32,911 nucleotides of DNA from an uncultured Acidobacteriia bacterium. GTDB taxonomy: Bacteria; Acidobacteriota; Terriglobia; Bryobacterales; Bryobacteraceae. Of this stretch, positions 15,637 to 23,786 are shown in pieces. The notes below the pieces were generated by a model, which saw only the letters and a list, made by a program, of their open reading frames with translations, did no database searches and was not told where the DNA came from. Within the stretch, counting starts at the first letter, position 1. Every line of letters starts with the position of its first letter. Where the stretch lies: assembly GCA_903909435.1 (NCBI GenBank), contig CAIVVT010000242.1, positions 1 through 32,911 of the forward strand, written 5' to 3'. The position numbers and the translations under genes are program-made.

Positions 15637-18600
15637 ATGAGAATAGTGAAAGTTCCATTTGCGCTTCGTGCTTCGTTTCCTACTGGCTCATCGGACACCA
15701 TGAGAACCCTTTTGCGAACAACAAACTCAGGCGTTGCCCCAAGTTCTCGAGTTTCATGCCGCCTTCGCAGTCTTCTTCTCGCTGGCTTGTCGATCGGCTT
15801 TACAATGAACGCTCACGCGCAATCGCAATCAGTCGTCGGCTTTCAGCTCTTTCCGGTCCCGACCGCCGGCAGCGTTCCGCATGGCATCGCCTTAGGCCCG
15901 GACGGCGCGTTGTGGTTCACTGAGCACGCCACCAACAAGATCGGGCGCATCACCACCGCCGGAGCATTCGCCGAATACGCCGTTCCAACGCCCAATAGCC
16001 AACCTGAGAATATCGTTGCTGGACCAGATGGCAACCTCTGGTTTACAGAACCGAACGCAGGCCAGATCGGACGAATCACGCCGGGCGGCACAATAGTCGA
16101 GTTCAGCTTGCCTACGCCGGACAGCGGTCCCTGGGGCATCACGGCCGGGCCAGATGGCGCCCTTTGGTTCACGGAGTTCAACGGGCACGCGATTGGACGG
16201 ATCTCCATCAATGGCCTGGCTGTCGAGTTTCCATTGTCGCTGTCTTCGCGCCCTCGCGGCATTACTTCTGGGCCCGATGGGAATCTCTGGTTCACGGACT
16301 TGGGCTCAGCGACAAGCCCGTTCGGATCAATAACTCCGAACGGAGTGATAACCGGATACTCGTTTCCTCCGTATATAATGGCGTCGGCACCGGATGGCAT
16401 CACCACGGGTCCGGACGGCAACCTCTGGTTCACTGCCCATTCCCAGGTGGATTCCTGTGTTTTAGGTCAGATCACGCGCAGCGGCGCCGTCGGCACTTTT
16501 TGTTACAGCGCTGCGTTCGATTCGGGTCCCGGCATCGCGTCGGGTCCCGGCGGCGCAGTCTGGCACGCGGTCCAGTCCGGCACGGGAATGCTCGGCAAAC
16601 TGACGGCGGATAGCATCGAAGTCAGCTATCCATACCCAGCCGTCAGCCAGAACCATTCATACAGCGTGGCGGCCGGTGCCGACGGTGCGATTTGGTTTAC
16701 CGGGAGCTACCAGCAGGATCCCTCGGCCTCGACGACCAACGTAGTCGGACGCGCGACGGGACTGACAGTGACCCCAGGTTCACTGTCAGAGGCGCATGTC
16801 GGTACACCCTACGCCCAGTTGCTCGCGGTCTCGGGTGGGCGCGCGCCTTACACTTGGAGCGCCTCGGGTTTGCCTCCAGGGATGTCCCTCTCTTCAGGCG
16901 GCTTGCTGAGTGGCACGCCCAGCGCTGCTGGCGCATACGCTCCGCAGATCATGGTGCAGGACAGCTCTACACCTACCGTCGCTGTCTATGCCGGCTTCAC
17001 CCTGGATGCCGAACAACTAACGCTGACCCCGTCCGCTATCCCCCCGGGCGTCCTGGGTGAGGATTACCTCTCGCCGCTCGCCGTCAGCGGCGGCACTCCG
17101 CCGTACACTTGGACCTGGACTGGACGGAACTCAGGCGTGGATCTCAGCACGGGAGCAGATTCTGGCGCAACGGCCCACCTCAGTTCGCTGACTCCCCCAG
17201 TTCTGAGCAGGATCGGCACCTACCCGGCAATCATCGAGGTCACGGACAGTTCCACGCCTAAACTGTCTGCCAGCCGCTCCGTGACGCTCAGCATTCTGGG
17301 GATCGGGAATCTGACATCACCTGATTTCCCTTACCAGGTGCGCTGCGGTCTCCCCTATGCCTGGATTCTACAGCCTGCCGGGGGAACGCCGCCTTACACG
17401 TGGTCGGCGATCGGACTTCCTCCAGGCTTCTCGCTTTCGCCGGATGGCATCCTGTCCGGAACGCCGCAGTCCGCCGGAACCTACACTTGGAAGTCGGTCA
17501 TCCAGGACAGTTCGACGCCACCGCTCGTATCCGTTGCAAGCCACAGCTTCTTCATTATCGGGCCGGTGCTTGCAGTTACAACAACAGCGCTGCCGTTCCC
17601 AGTCTTGGGTTTCAACTACAGCGCGAGCTTGAGTGCCAGCGGTGGGACTCCCCCCTACCACTGGTCGGCGACAGACTTACCCTCCGGTCTGACGCTATCT
17701 AGCGGCGGCATCCTGAGTGGAACCCCCACAGCCCCCGACTCCATCAGACACTTGACGTTCACGGTCATAGACAGTTCCTCGCCCCCTGTCTCAGCAAGCC
17801 TCGACACCTTCTTCGGCAGCCTGCCCTCGATTACTCCCGGCTTCGCAGCTATTTCGCTTCCTGCGGGCACGATCGGTGTCCAGTATATGGCGGAACTGCA
17901 CGAGAGCATGTCGATCGTTGCAGGCTCCCTGCCTGACGGCCTGATGATGTTATCTGACCAAATCACTGGGATGCCCACGAAGAGCGGCATTTTCACCTTC
18001 ACCGTCCAAGTTATGGACTTCTTGGGCACACTCGCGACTCAGCAGATGTCCATCGTCATTCTCCCCTGCCTCCCATCGACAATGCCTGTCATCTCCTCAC
18101 AGCCTCTGCCTGATGGAAACGTCGGTTCGAGTTACTCGACGACACTGGGTGTCGTCGGAGGCGTTCCGCCTTACAGTTGGACAGCAGTCGGATTGCCTGC
18201 TTGGCTTACTCTTTCGAACGGAGGTGTGTTGAGCGGAACACCAGCCGTCCCGGAAGCATTCGTCGTGAGATTCACGGTAACCGATAGCTCCAATCCTGCG
18301 CTGTCGGCAACGGCGCAATTCTTCGTCTCGATCTTCAAAGCCTCGGCGCCCAAATTCACAATCACTTCCAAAGCGCCGCCAGACGCAACTGTCGGCGTCT
18401 ACTACTCGTACCAAATGAGCGCTGACGGAGGCTCGCCGCCCTACACCTGGCAATCGAACTTTGGAGGGCTGCCACTTGGCTTGACGATCAACGCCCTTAC
18501 AGGCGTGATCTCCGGGACACCGACCGAGGCAGGTACCTTCGAGATCGCCGTCTATGCCGCGGACCAACTAAGCGCTACTGCCTACGCAGGGGCGCAGTTC

Positions 18601-20028
18601 CTGGTCGTCCATGGCGGTGAGACTGCAGGCTCCCTGGAACGCCTAGGAGTCTTTGCCCAAGTGGCTTCGGGTGGCGGCTGGAAAACCTCGCTATACCTGA
18701 TTAATCTTTCCGCCTCGCCTGCGCAGGTCATGTTGAACTTCTGGGGCGATGGCGGCACGGCGCTCACTTTGCCGCTCTCTATAGCGCAGAATGGCAGCAC
18801 ACAGTCACACCCCGCAGCGACGTTCACCACGACGATTGGAGCCAATGCAACACTGCTGATCGAGAGCGGCGCGCCTTCATCGAAGCCGCAAGCGGGGTGG
18901 GCAGAGGTATTCAGCACGAGTGCGGCGGTGTCGGGCTACGGGGCCTTTCACTACACGTCACTTGCAGGGACAGAGTCAGAGGGGACGATTCAACTTGACA
19001 CGTCAACGTCCTCCATCCTTCTGCTTCCTTACGAAGCTGCGGGAGGATTCAAAATGGGAGTTGCTCTAGCCAATCTCTCGGCACTTTATTCGACCACAAT
19101 CGTTCCGGAAGCATTGGATCAGGATGGCTCAAGCCTATCGGCCTCGCCCGCGGACCTTCCTGCGGGAGGCCATACGTCCTTCATGTTAGCCGACAAAATG
19201 GCGGCCGCAACAGGGCATCGCGGCTATATCCAGTTCACCTCAACCCTGGGCTCCTACCTGGTGGGACCGAACTTCGCTGGCCTCGGACTGCGTGTGAACC
19301 CGGCCGGCGGCTTTACTTCCACACCGGCCCTACGGACGATTTCCAGGACTGGAATCCTGGCGCAAGTAGCTTCGGGCGGCGGCTGGAAGACTTCGATCTA
19401 CATGGTCAATCCTTCACCAAACCTGGTTGGGTATGGGGTTTTGTTCTTCGGCGACGGCGGGCCGCTCGCGTTGCCGCTCACGGTGTCTCAGAATGGCGAT
19501 GTGCGGACGCTGACTGCGTCGACAGCCGCTGGTCCTGTCAACCCCTATTCAACGGTACTCATCGAGACTTCGCCGACGCCGTCGCCGTTGACCGGCTATG
19601 CGAGGTTGAACGCTTATGGCGCTGCCGGTTACGAAGTCTTCCACTACACTTCGCCCGCTGGCGTCGAGTCCGAGGGGACCGTTACGCTGGATTCCGCAGC
19701 TGGACCCACCTTCGTGCTGCCCTATGACTGCAGGAACGGATTCGGGTTGGGTGTAGCAGTGACCAATTTAGGAAACGCGACGCCGGTAGTGGTCTCGATT
19801 GTGGACGAAAATGGCGTGGCACTGACCGGCGCAAGCTTCAATCTGGCGCAAGATGGGCACACCTCTTTCAATCTGACCGACATGATCCCGGCAGCGGCTG
19901 GCAACCGGGGCTTTGTCCAATTCACTGGGACCCTGCTGACCCCGGCACTCACAACTAGCGCTATTACGGGCATCGGCTTGCGGGTGAACCCTGCCGGCGG
20001 ATTTACCTCTGTGCCGAAACTGCGCTAA
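15637..20028 (+). CDS. Large secreted beta-propeller / putative-Ig repeat protein
   Basis: 1463 residues. A signal peptide follows a long N-terminal stretch (LLLAGLSIGFTMNAHAQ, about 47-62); M22 at 15700 is an alternative start, and neither has a clear ribosome site. Residues 65-370 carry about seven blades with GPDG-x-LWFT (LGPDGALWFTE, AGPDGNLWFTE and so on), a Vgb/virginiamycin-B-lyase-like propeller; lyase activity should not be assumed. Residues 374-990 hold about seven He_PIG-type domains with GGTPPYTWSA and LPPGLSLS-x-GG-x-LSGTP; the fifth is degenerate. The C-terminus is a tandem pair of about 230 residues (998-1231, 1236-1463), each starting AQVASGGGWKTS(L/I)Y and ending GLRVNPAGGFTS. 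No anchor or sorting signal is visible. Likely an extracellular adhesin or binding protein. Flanked by transposase relics. Confidence 0.85.
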   Translation: MRIVKVPFALRASFPTGSSDTMRTLLRTTNSGVAPSSRVSCRLRSLLLAGLSIGFTMNAHAQSQSVVGFQLFPVPTAGSVPHGIALGPDGALWFTEHATNKIGRITTAGAFAEYAVPTPNSQPENIVAGPDGNLWFTEPNAGQIGRITPGGTIVEFSLPTPDSGPWGITAGPDGALWFTEFNGHAIGRISINGLAVEFPLSLSSRPRGITSGPDGNLWFTDLGSATSPFGSITPNGVITGYSFPPYIMASAPDGITTGPDGNLWFTAHSQVDSCVLGQITRSGAVGTFCYSAAFDSGPGIASGPGGAVWHAVQSGTGMLGKLTADSIEVSYPYPAVSQNHSYSVAAGADGAIWFTGSYQQDPSASTTNVVGRATGLTVTPGSLSEAHVGTPYAQLLAVSGGRAPYTWSASGLPPGMSLSSGGLLSGTPSAAGAYAPQIMVQDSSTPTVAVYAGFTLDAEQLTLTPSAIPPGVLGEDYLSPLAVSGGTPPYTWTWTGRNSGVDLSTGADSGATAHLSSLTPPVLSRIGTYPAIIEVTDSSTPKLSASRSVTLSILGIGNLTSPDFPYQVRCGLPYAWILQPAGGTPPYTWSAIGLPPGFSLSPDGILSGTPQSAGTYTWKSVIQDSSTPPLVSVASHSFFIIGPVLAVTTTALPFPVLGFNYSASLSASGGTPPYHWSATDLPSGLTLSSGGILSGTPTAPDSIRHLTFTVIDSSSPPVSASLDTFFGSLPSITPGFAAISLPAGTIGVQYMAELHESMSIVAGSLPDGLMMLSDQITGMPTKSGIFTFTVQVMDFLGTLATQQMSIVILPCLPSTMPVISSQPLPDGNVGSSYSTTLGVVGGVPPYSWTAVGLPAWLTLSNGGVLSGTPAVPEAFVVRFTVTDSSNPALSATAQFFVSIFKASAPKFTITSKAPPDATVGVYYSYQMSADGGSPPYTWQSNFGGLPLGLTINALTGVISGTPTEAGTFEIAVYAADQLSATAYAGAQFLVVHGGETAGSLERLGVFAQVASGGGWKTSLYLINLSASPAQVMLNFWGDGGTALTLPLSIAQNGSTQSHPAATFTTTIGANATLLIESGAPSSKPQAGWAEVFSTSAAVSGYGAFHYTSLAGTESEGTIQLDTSTSSILLLPYEAAGGFKMGVALANLSALYSTTIVPEALDQDGSSLSASPADLPAGGHTSFMLADKMAAATGHRGYIQFTSTLGSYLVGPNFAGLGLRVNPAGGFTSTPALRTISRTGILAQVASGGGWKTSIYMVNPSPNLVGYGVLFFGDGGPLALPLTVSQNGDVRTLTASTAAGPVNPYSTVLIETSPTPSPLTGYARLNAYGAAGYEVFHYTSPAGVESEGTVTLDSAAGPTFVLPYDCRNGFGLGVAVTNLGNATPVVVSIVDENGVALTGASFNLAQDGHTSFNLTDMIPAAAGNRGFVQFTGTLLTPALTTSAITGIGLRVNPAGGFTSVPKLR

Positions 20029-20096
20029 TGCAACCGCGACGGCCAAAAAGGGGGAAGGGGAAGTGCTGGCATCTCCCACCGGCCTTTCGTCCTCGT

Positions 20097-20530
20097 GATC
20101 TCGCACGCAACTATCCGGGATTGGACTCCGAGCCGCACCTGACGCTTTCGCTTCTGTCCGACCACAATATGCCGCGCGAGCCGGTCCTAGCCTGATAGAT
20201 GGGCCCCGGCACTTGCACCGGTCCCGCACGGACCTGGTTCATTTCCGCGTATCGCAGCGCCGCTCACGAATGCGCCGGACCGAGCGCGCAAGAGCTGAAA
20301 CGGCGCTGCCACAACATGGATGTGGTTGCGCATCAGGCAGTAAGCGAGAATAGACAGTCCACCCAGCGCGGCCTGTGCGCGCAACAGGCGCAGGTAAGTC
20401 AGGTGGTCGGTGCGGCTGTGGAAGACGGCTTGCCGGTCGGTTCAACGCTGCGCGATATGGTGCGCCACGCCCGGCGCTACCACTCGTGCTGATCGAGGCA
20501 TGCTGGACAATCAGTCTGCCCGAGGCCGGA
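20097..20530 (-). mobile_element. Y1 transposase relic, copy 2
   Basis: Same family and orientation as copy 1. The minus strand gives SARVVAPGVAHHIAQR, a stop where Gly is expected, then TDRQAVFHSRTDHLTYLRLL and AYCLMRNHIHVVAAP. This last is the HUH motif region (HIH) that copy 1 has lost. The distal part again carries the VRAGP segment and GC-rich hairpin-forming sequence around 20200-20230. The two copies share both ends (CAACTATCCGGGATTGGACT at one side, CAGTCTGCCCGAGGCCGGA at the other) but differ internally. Confidence 0.7.
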
Positions 20531-20615
20531 ATGCCGGATTTTACGTTCTTTGAATCGGGCTCATGCGGAGTGCGCTGGGCCGGTCGAAGCCCCGAATCGG
20601 GTTACGGGCTAGCCC

Positions 20616-21953
20616 TCAGGTCCCACCACAGCACTGCTTGAACTTACGACCACTCCCGCAGGGGCATCGATCATTTCGACCTGGCATTTTGGGCGCGAGC
20701 GCGCCTGGATCTTCCCGTCGAAGTAGCTCCATCAGCTCAGCCGGGGCACGCTGGTTTCGCAGTAGTTCCGCCATGGCCCGCATGTGAGGATCAACGTGTT
20801 TGAAGAACCGCTTGTAGGAGGGGCACAGGTAGTTCAACCCAGCGGCTCCGTCGGGCGTTCGCATGAAGCGATGCTTGGGGCATTCGCCATTGCAGGCAAA
20901 CCGCACCTCACATTTTTGGCAGTAATCTGGCAGCGTGTTTAACTTGTCTTCGCCGAAGCGGTGCTGCTGCGCAGAGCTCACCATTTCCATAAGGCCGCGG
21001 TTCAAGATGTTGCCCAGGCGGTACTGGGGATAGACGTAATGGTCGCAGCTGTAAAGGTCCCCGTTGTGTTCCACCGCGAGCGCGCCGCCACACTTCTCCG
21101 CGAAGACGCAAAGGGAGGAGCCGAGCCCCATCCAGTTCTGCAACGCCACATCGAAGAGCTGAACGAATACGCTGCCGATGTCCCGCCGAACCCACTCGTC
21201 AAAAATTGCACAGAGGAACTTGCCGTACTGCTCTGCCGGCACGCTCCAGGATGTCACCTGTGAGGTTGGCGCCTGGTTTCCAGCCGGGTCAGGGGGTTCA
21301 TTCAGTCCGAAGCCGAGCACCTTTAACGCCGGCGGAGCCACCCGCTCGACGAGAGGAATGAACTGAATGAACTTGCTGCCGATTTCTTTCAGGAACCGAT
21401 ACACCTCCAAAGGACGCTGCGAGTTCTCCCGGTGCACGACGGTAAGAGTGTTGAACTCTACTCCTTCCCGCTTCAGTAGTTCAAGCCCGCGGACCACATC
21501 CTCAAACGACGAATTGCCGCTCTTATCCACGCGGTAGCGGTCGTGAAGTTCTCGCGGGCCGTCAAGCGAGAGCCCGATCAGGAACCCGTGCTCCGCAAAA
21601 AACCGGCACCATTCCGTGTTTAGAAGAACACCGTTCGTCTGCAATGCGTTCGATATGCGCTTCCCTTGCGCATACTGCTTTTGCAGTGCGACCACTTTGC
21701 GAAAGAAGTCCACACCGAGAAGTGTGGGTTCCCCGCCCTGCCATGCGAAATCTACCCGAGAGCCCGGCTGAGCCTGAATGTACTGAGAGATGTATTCTGC
21801 CAGCACAGCGTCACTCATGCGCCACTTATGCTCGTCCGGATAAAGCTTTTCCTTCTCCAGGTAGAAGCAGTATTTGCAGTTCAGGTTGCAGATCGGCCCA
21901 ACCGGTTTCGCAAGAATGTTAAACCCGTGGTTCATGTTTGAACTGCTACTCAT
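20616..21953 (-). CDS. Anaerobic sulfatase-maturating enzyme, radical SAM/SPASM with SEC-C tail
   Basis: 445 residues from the ATG at 21953. The radical-SAM cluster motif CNLNCKYCFYL gives C22, C26, C29; GGEPTLLG follows. The SPASM region has Cys in KCGGALAVEHNGDLYSCDHY and CQKCEVRFACNGECPKH plus YLCPSYKRFF, ligating two further 4Fe-4S clusters. Such enzymes convert a sulfatase Cys or Ser to formylglycine in the cytoplasm. The last 20 residues are a SEC-C zinc motif (RCPCGSGRKFKQCC), an addition beyond the catalytic core. The start follows the sulfatase stop by 64 bases (same strand), so the substrate is probably that Cys-type sulfatase. An extension to 22064 is open but would overlap the sulfatase and lacks a ribosome site. 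Confidence 0.92.
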   Translation of the reverse strand: MSSSSNMNHGFNILAKPVGPICNLNCKYCFYLEKEKLYPDEHKWRMSDAVLAEYISQYIQAQPGSRVDFAWQGGEPTLLGVDFFRKVVALQKQYAQGKRISNALQTNGVLLNTEWCRFFAEHGFLIGLSLDGPRELHDRYRVDKSGNSSFEDVVRGLELLKREGVEFNTLTVVHRENSQRPLEVYRFLKEIGSKFIQFIPLVERVAPPALKVLGFGLNEPPDPAGNQAPTSQVTSWSVPAEQYGKFLCAIFDEWVRRDIGSVFVQLFDVALQNWMGLGSSLCVFAEKCGGALAVEHNGDLYSCDHYVYPQYRLGNILNRGLMEMVSSAQQHRFGEDKLNTLPDYCQKCEVRFACNGECPKHRFMRTPDGAAGLNYLCPSYKRFFKHVDPHMRAMAELLRNQRAPAELMELLRREDPGALAPKMPGRNDRCPCGSGRKFKQCCGGT

Positions 21954-22017
21954 TACAAGCGCGTGGCGCCTTTCGCGCGGGGCCGGGATATGGGATGCGA
22001 GCGTAAGATCATTCGAC

Positions 22018-23409
22018 TCAGGCGGCAGGGCGCGGGAGTGCGCCGGCGGGCGTGGGTTGCACACGCCTGGCCTTGGTTTCCTCGAAGGCTTTGCGGACAG
22101 GCTCAGGGAAGCCAGTCACGAGTTTCTCAACACGCTGACTGATCTCCTTCACTATGTCGGGATGCTGGGCGGCAACATCGTAGCTCTCGTCTGGGTCGTC
22201 AACCAGATTGTATAGCTCAGGTTTTACTAGCGGCAGATTAACGCGGCCGCCGGAAGGAGCCGGGCTGTATGTGCCACTAGTGTAGCGGGCGAAATGAAGC
22301 TTCCATTGCTGCCAGCGCGCGCATTGCACGTTCCAGTTGTCGAAGTAGAGGAGTGCTTCCCGCTCCAGACTTGGTTTCTCGCCGGAAAGTAAGGGCCATA
22401 TGTCAATGCCATCGACCGGCTTCTGCGGCAGTTTTGCCCCGGTCAGCCGTGCGAGAGTGGGGAGGATGTCGATGGTGCCTGCTATTCCGGCTGAGACTTT
22501 ACCGGCCGGGATGCGCCCGGTCCAGCGCGCGATGAACGGTTCTCGTACGCCTCCCTCGTAAGTGTCCCCCTTCCTACCACGCAGCTTGCCGGGACTGCCC
22601 TGATACCAGGGGCCATTATCGCTGGAGAACATGATCAGTGTATTCCGATCGAGCCCGTGCTGTTTGAGCGCGCTCATGATCTGTCCCGTGCTCCAGTCGA
22701 TTTCCTCGACCACGTCGCCATAAATCCCAAGAGGGGACTTACCCCTAAACCGGTCTGATGCCGCCAGCGGGATGTGCGGAAAGGTGTGAGGCAGATAGAG
22801 GAAGAACGGATCGTTCCTGGAACGCTCGATGAACTTCAACGCCTGCTCGGTATAGCGCGGGGTCAAGGTCTCGAGTGTTGCCGTGGGTTCGATGATGTCG
22901 CGATTGTGCATCAACGGGCGCGGCGTCATGTCGTTGCTGTATGGAATGCCGAAGTACTCGTCGAATCCGCGGCTGGTCGGCAGGTAATCGGCAGTGTGGC
23001 CCAAATGCCATTTGCCGATGCAGGTGGTCTTATATCCGTTGTCTTTCAGGAGAGACGCGATCGTCTGTTCCGACCGGTCCATTCCACCTTGATCGCCCGG
23101 GAACAGTACACGCGGCACGCCCACTCGAGTTGGATAGCGACCGGTGAGCAAGGCAGCGCGAGAGGGTGAGCAGACCGGGTTGGCCGAATAGAACTGCGTG
23201 AACCGCACGCCCTCCGAGGCCAGACGATCCAGATTCGGGGTGCGGATCTTCGACCCGTAGCTGCCGATGTCGCCGTAACCCAGGTCGTCGCAGAGAATGA
23301 GCACGACATTCGGGGGGCGATTGCCTGCGGCAGCGAGATTGGAAGCGGCACCTACGCTGGCTGCCAGCGCGGTTGTCATGAAGCTCCTGCGATCCATGCG
23401 GTTGTCCAT
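22018..23409 (-). CDS. Cys-type sulfatase with Tat signal
   Basis: 463 residues of the alkaline-phosphatase superfamily. NPVCSPSRAALLTGRYP carries C80-x-P-x-R, the signature whose Cys is converted to formylglycine. Metal-binding aspartates appear in LILCDDLGYGD (D41, D42) and in FSSDNGPW; KWHLGH supplies further active-site residues. DRRSFMTTALAASVG at the N-terminus is a twin-arginine signal, so a folded and matured enzyme would be exported. First gene of a two-gene unit with the maturase. The start follows no strong ribosome site; M5 at 23397 is an alternative. The natural substrate (sulfated polysaccharide, mucin or other ester) cannot be read from the sequence. Confidence 0.93.
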   Translation of the reverse strand: MDNRMDRRSFMTTALAASVGAASNLAAAGNRPPNVVLILCDDLGYGDIGSYGSKIRTPNLDRLASEGVRFTQFYSANPVCSPSRAALLTGRYPTRVGVPRVLFPGDQGGMDRSEQTIASLLKDNGYKTTCIGKWHLGHTADYLPTSRGFDEYFGIPYSNDMTPRPLMHNRDIIEPTATLETLTPRYTEQALKFIERSRNDPFFLYLPHTFPHIPLAASDRFRGKSPLGIYGDVVEEIDWSTGQIMSALKQHGLDRNTLIMFSSDNGPWYQGSPGKLRGRKGDTYEGGVREPFIARWTGRIPAGKVSAGIAGTIDILPTLARLTGAKLPQKPVDGIDIWPLLSGEKPSLEREALLYFDNWNVQCARWQQWKLHFARYTSGTYSPAPSGGRVNLPLVKPELYNLVDDPDESYDVAAQHPDIVKEISQRVEKLVTGFPEPVRKAFEETKARRVQPTPAGALPRPAA

Positions 23410-23477
23410 AGATTAAACCGGATTGTATAGCCTCGACGCAAAGACCGTCAAGTCCATATTCTTAGAGGAGATTTGTC

Positions 23478-23505
23478 AATAAAAAATAAGTCCTGTGTTT
23501 TTATT
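23478..23505. promoter_or_regulatory. A/T-rich inverted repeat between divergent sulfatase and receptor genes
   Basis: AATAAAAA, twelve bases, TTTTTATT: a perfect 8-bp inverted repeat in the only strongly A/T-rich patch of the intergenic region, 69 bases from the sulfatase start. It could be an operator or a promoter core for either direction. Confidence 0.35.
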
Positions 23506-23546
23506 ATCTTATGAAGTCATTCCACGTCCGATTCGAATTGAGCCCG

Positions 23547-23575
23547 TTGACAAAGCACAGAATCCAGGCTACTTT
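23547..23575 (+). promoter_or_regulatory. Putative promoter of the receptor/sulfatase operon
   Basis: A perfect TTGACA, exactly 17 bases, then TACTTT (3 of 6 -10 matches). The leader from here to the ATG at 23787 would be about 200 bases and contains the stem-loops at 23644-23705. Confidence 0.4.
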
Positions 23576-23643
23576 TGTCCCCACAAGCGAAGATTGATGA
23601 ACTCTAGCGCCCCCCACTTCCGCTGCTGTACGCAGGTCCGATT

Positions 23644-23705
23644 GCTTATCCCGAGATAAGCGACTCGGGCCATTTCCTTTCGTTCCGCGGCACTGTCGGC
23701 CGCGG
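23644..23705 (+). promoter_or_regulatory. Structured leader with competing stem-loops
   Basis: GCTTATC-CCGA-GATAAGC (23644-23661) is a perfect 7-bp hairpin. Overlapping it, CCCGAG (23650-23655) can pair instead with CTCGGG (23664-23669), so the two stems exclude each other. A third stem, CCGCGGC-7-GCCGCGG (23685-23705), follows. There is no T-run after it, so transcription attenuation is not obvious; ribosome access or RNA stability could be affected. No known riboswitch class recognised. Confidence 0.35.
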
Positions 23706-23786
23706 GCTTTACTTCACTCAAATTCACCTAAGGACCCGGCCCGAAGTGCGTTCCGACACACGCTTCCCGGGCATCGAGGAAGAAAC

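Noticed and set aside
23511..23597. 28-codon ORF beginning MKSFHVRFELSPLTKH in the leader region
   Set aside because: No ribosome site, and it spans the predicted promoter; kept only as a comment to the leader finding.
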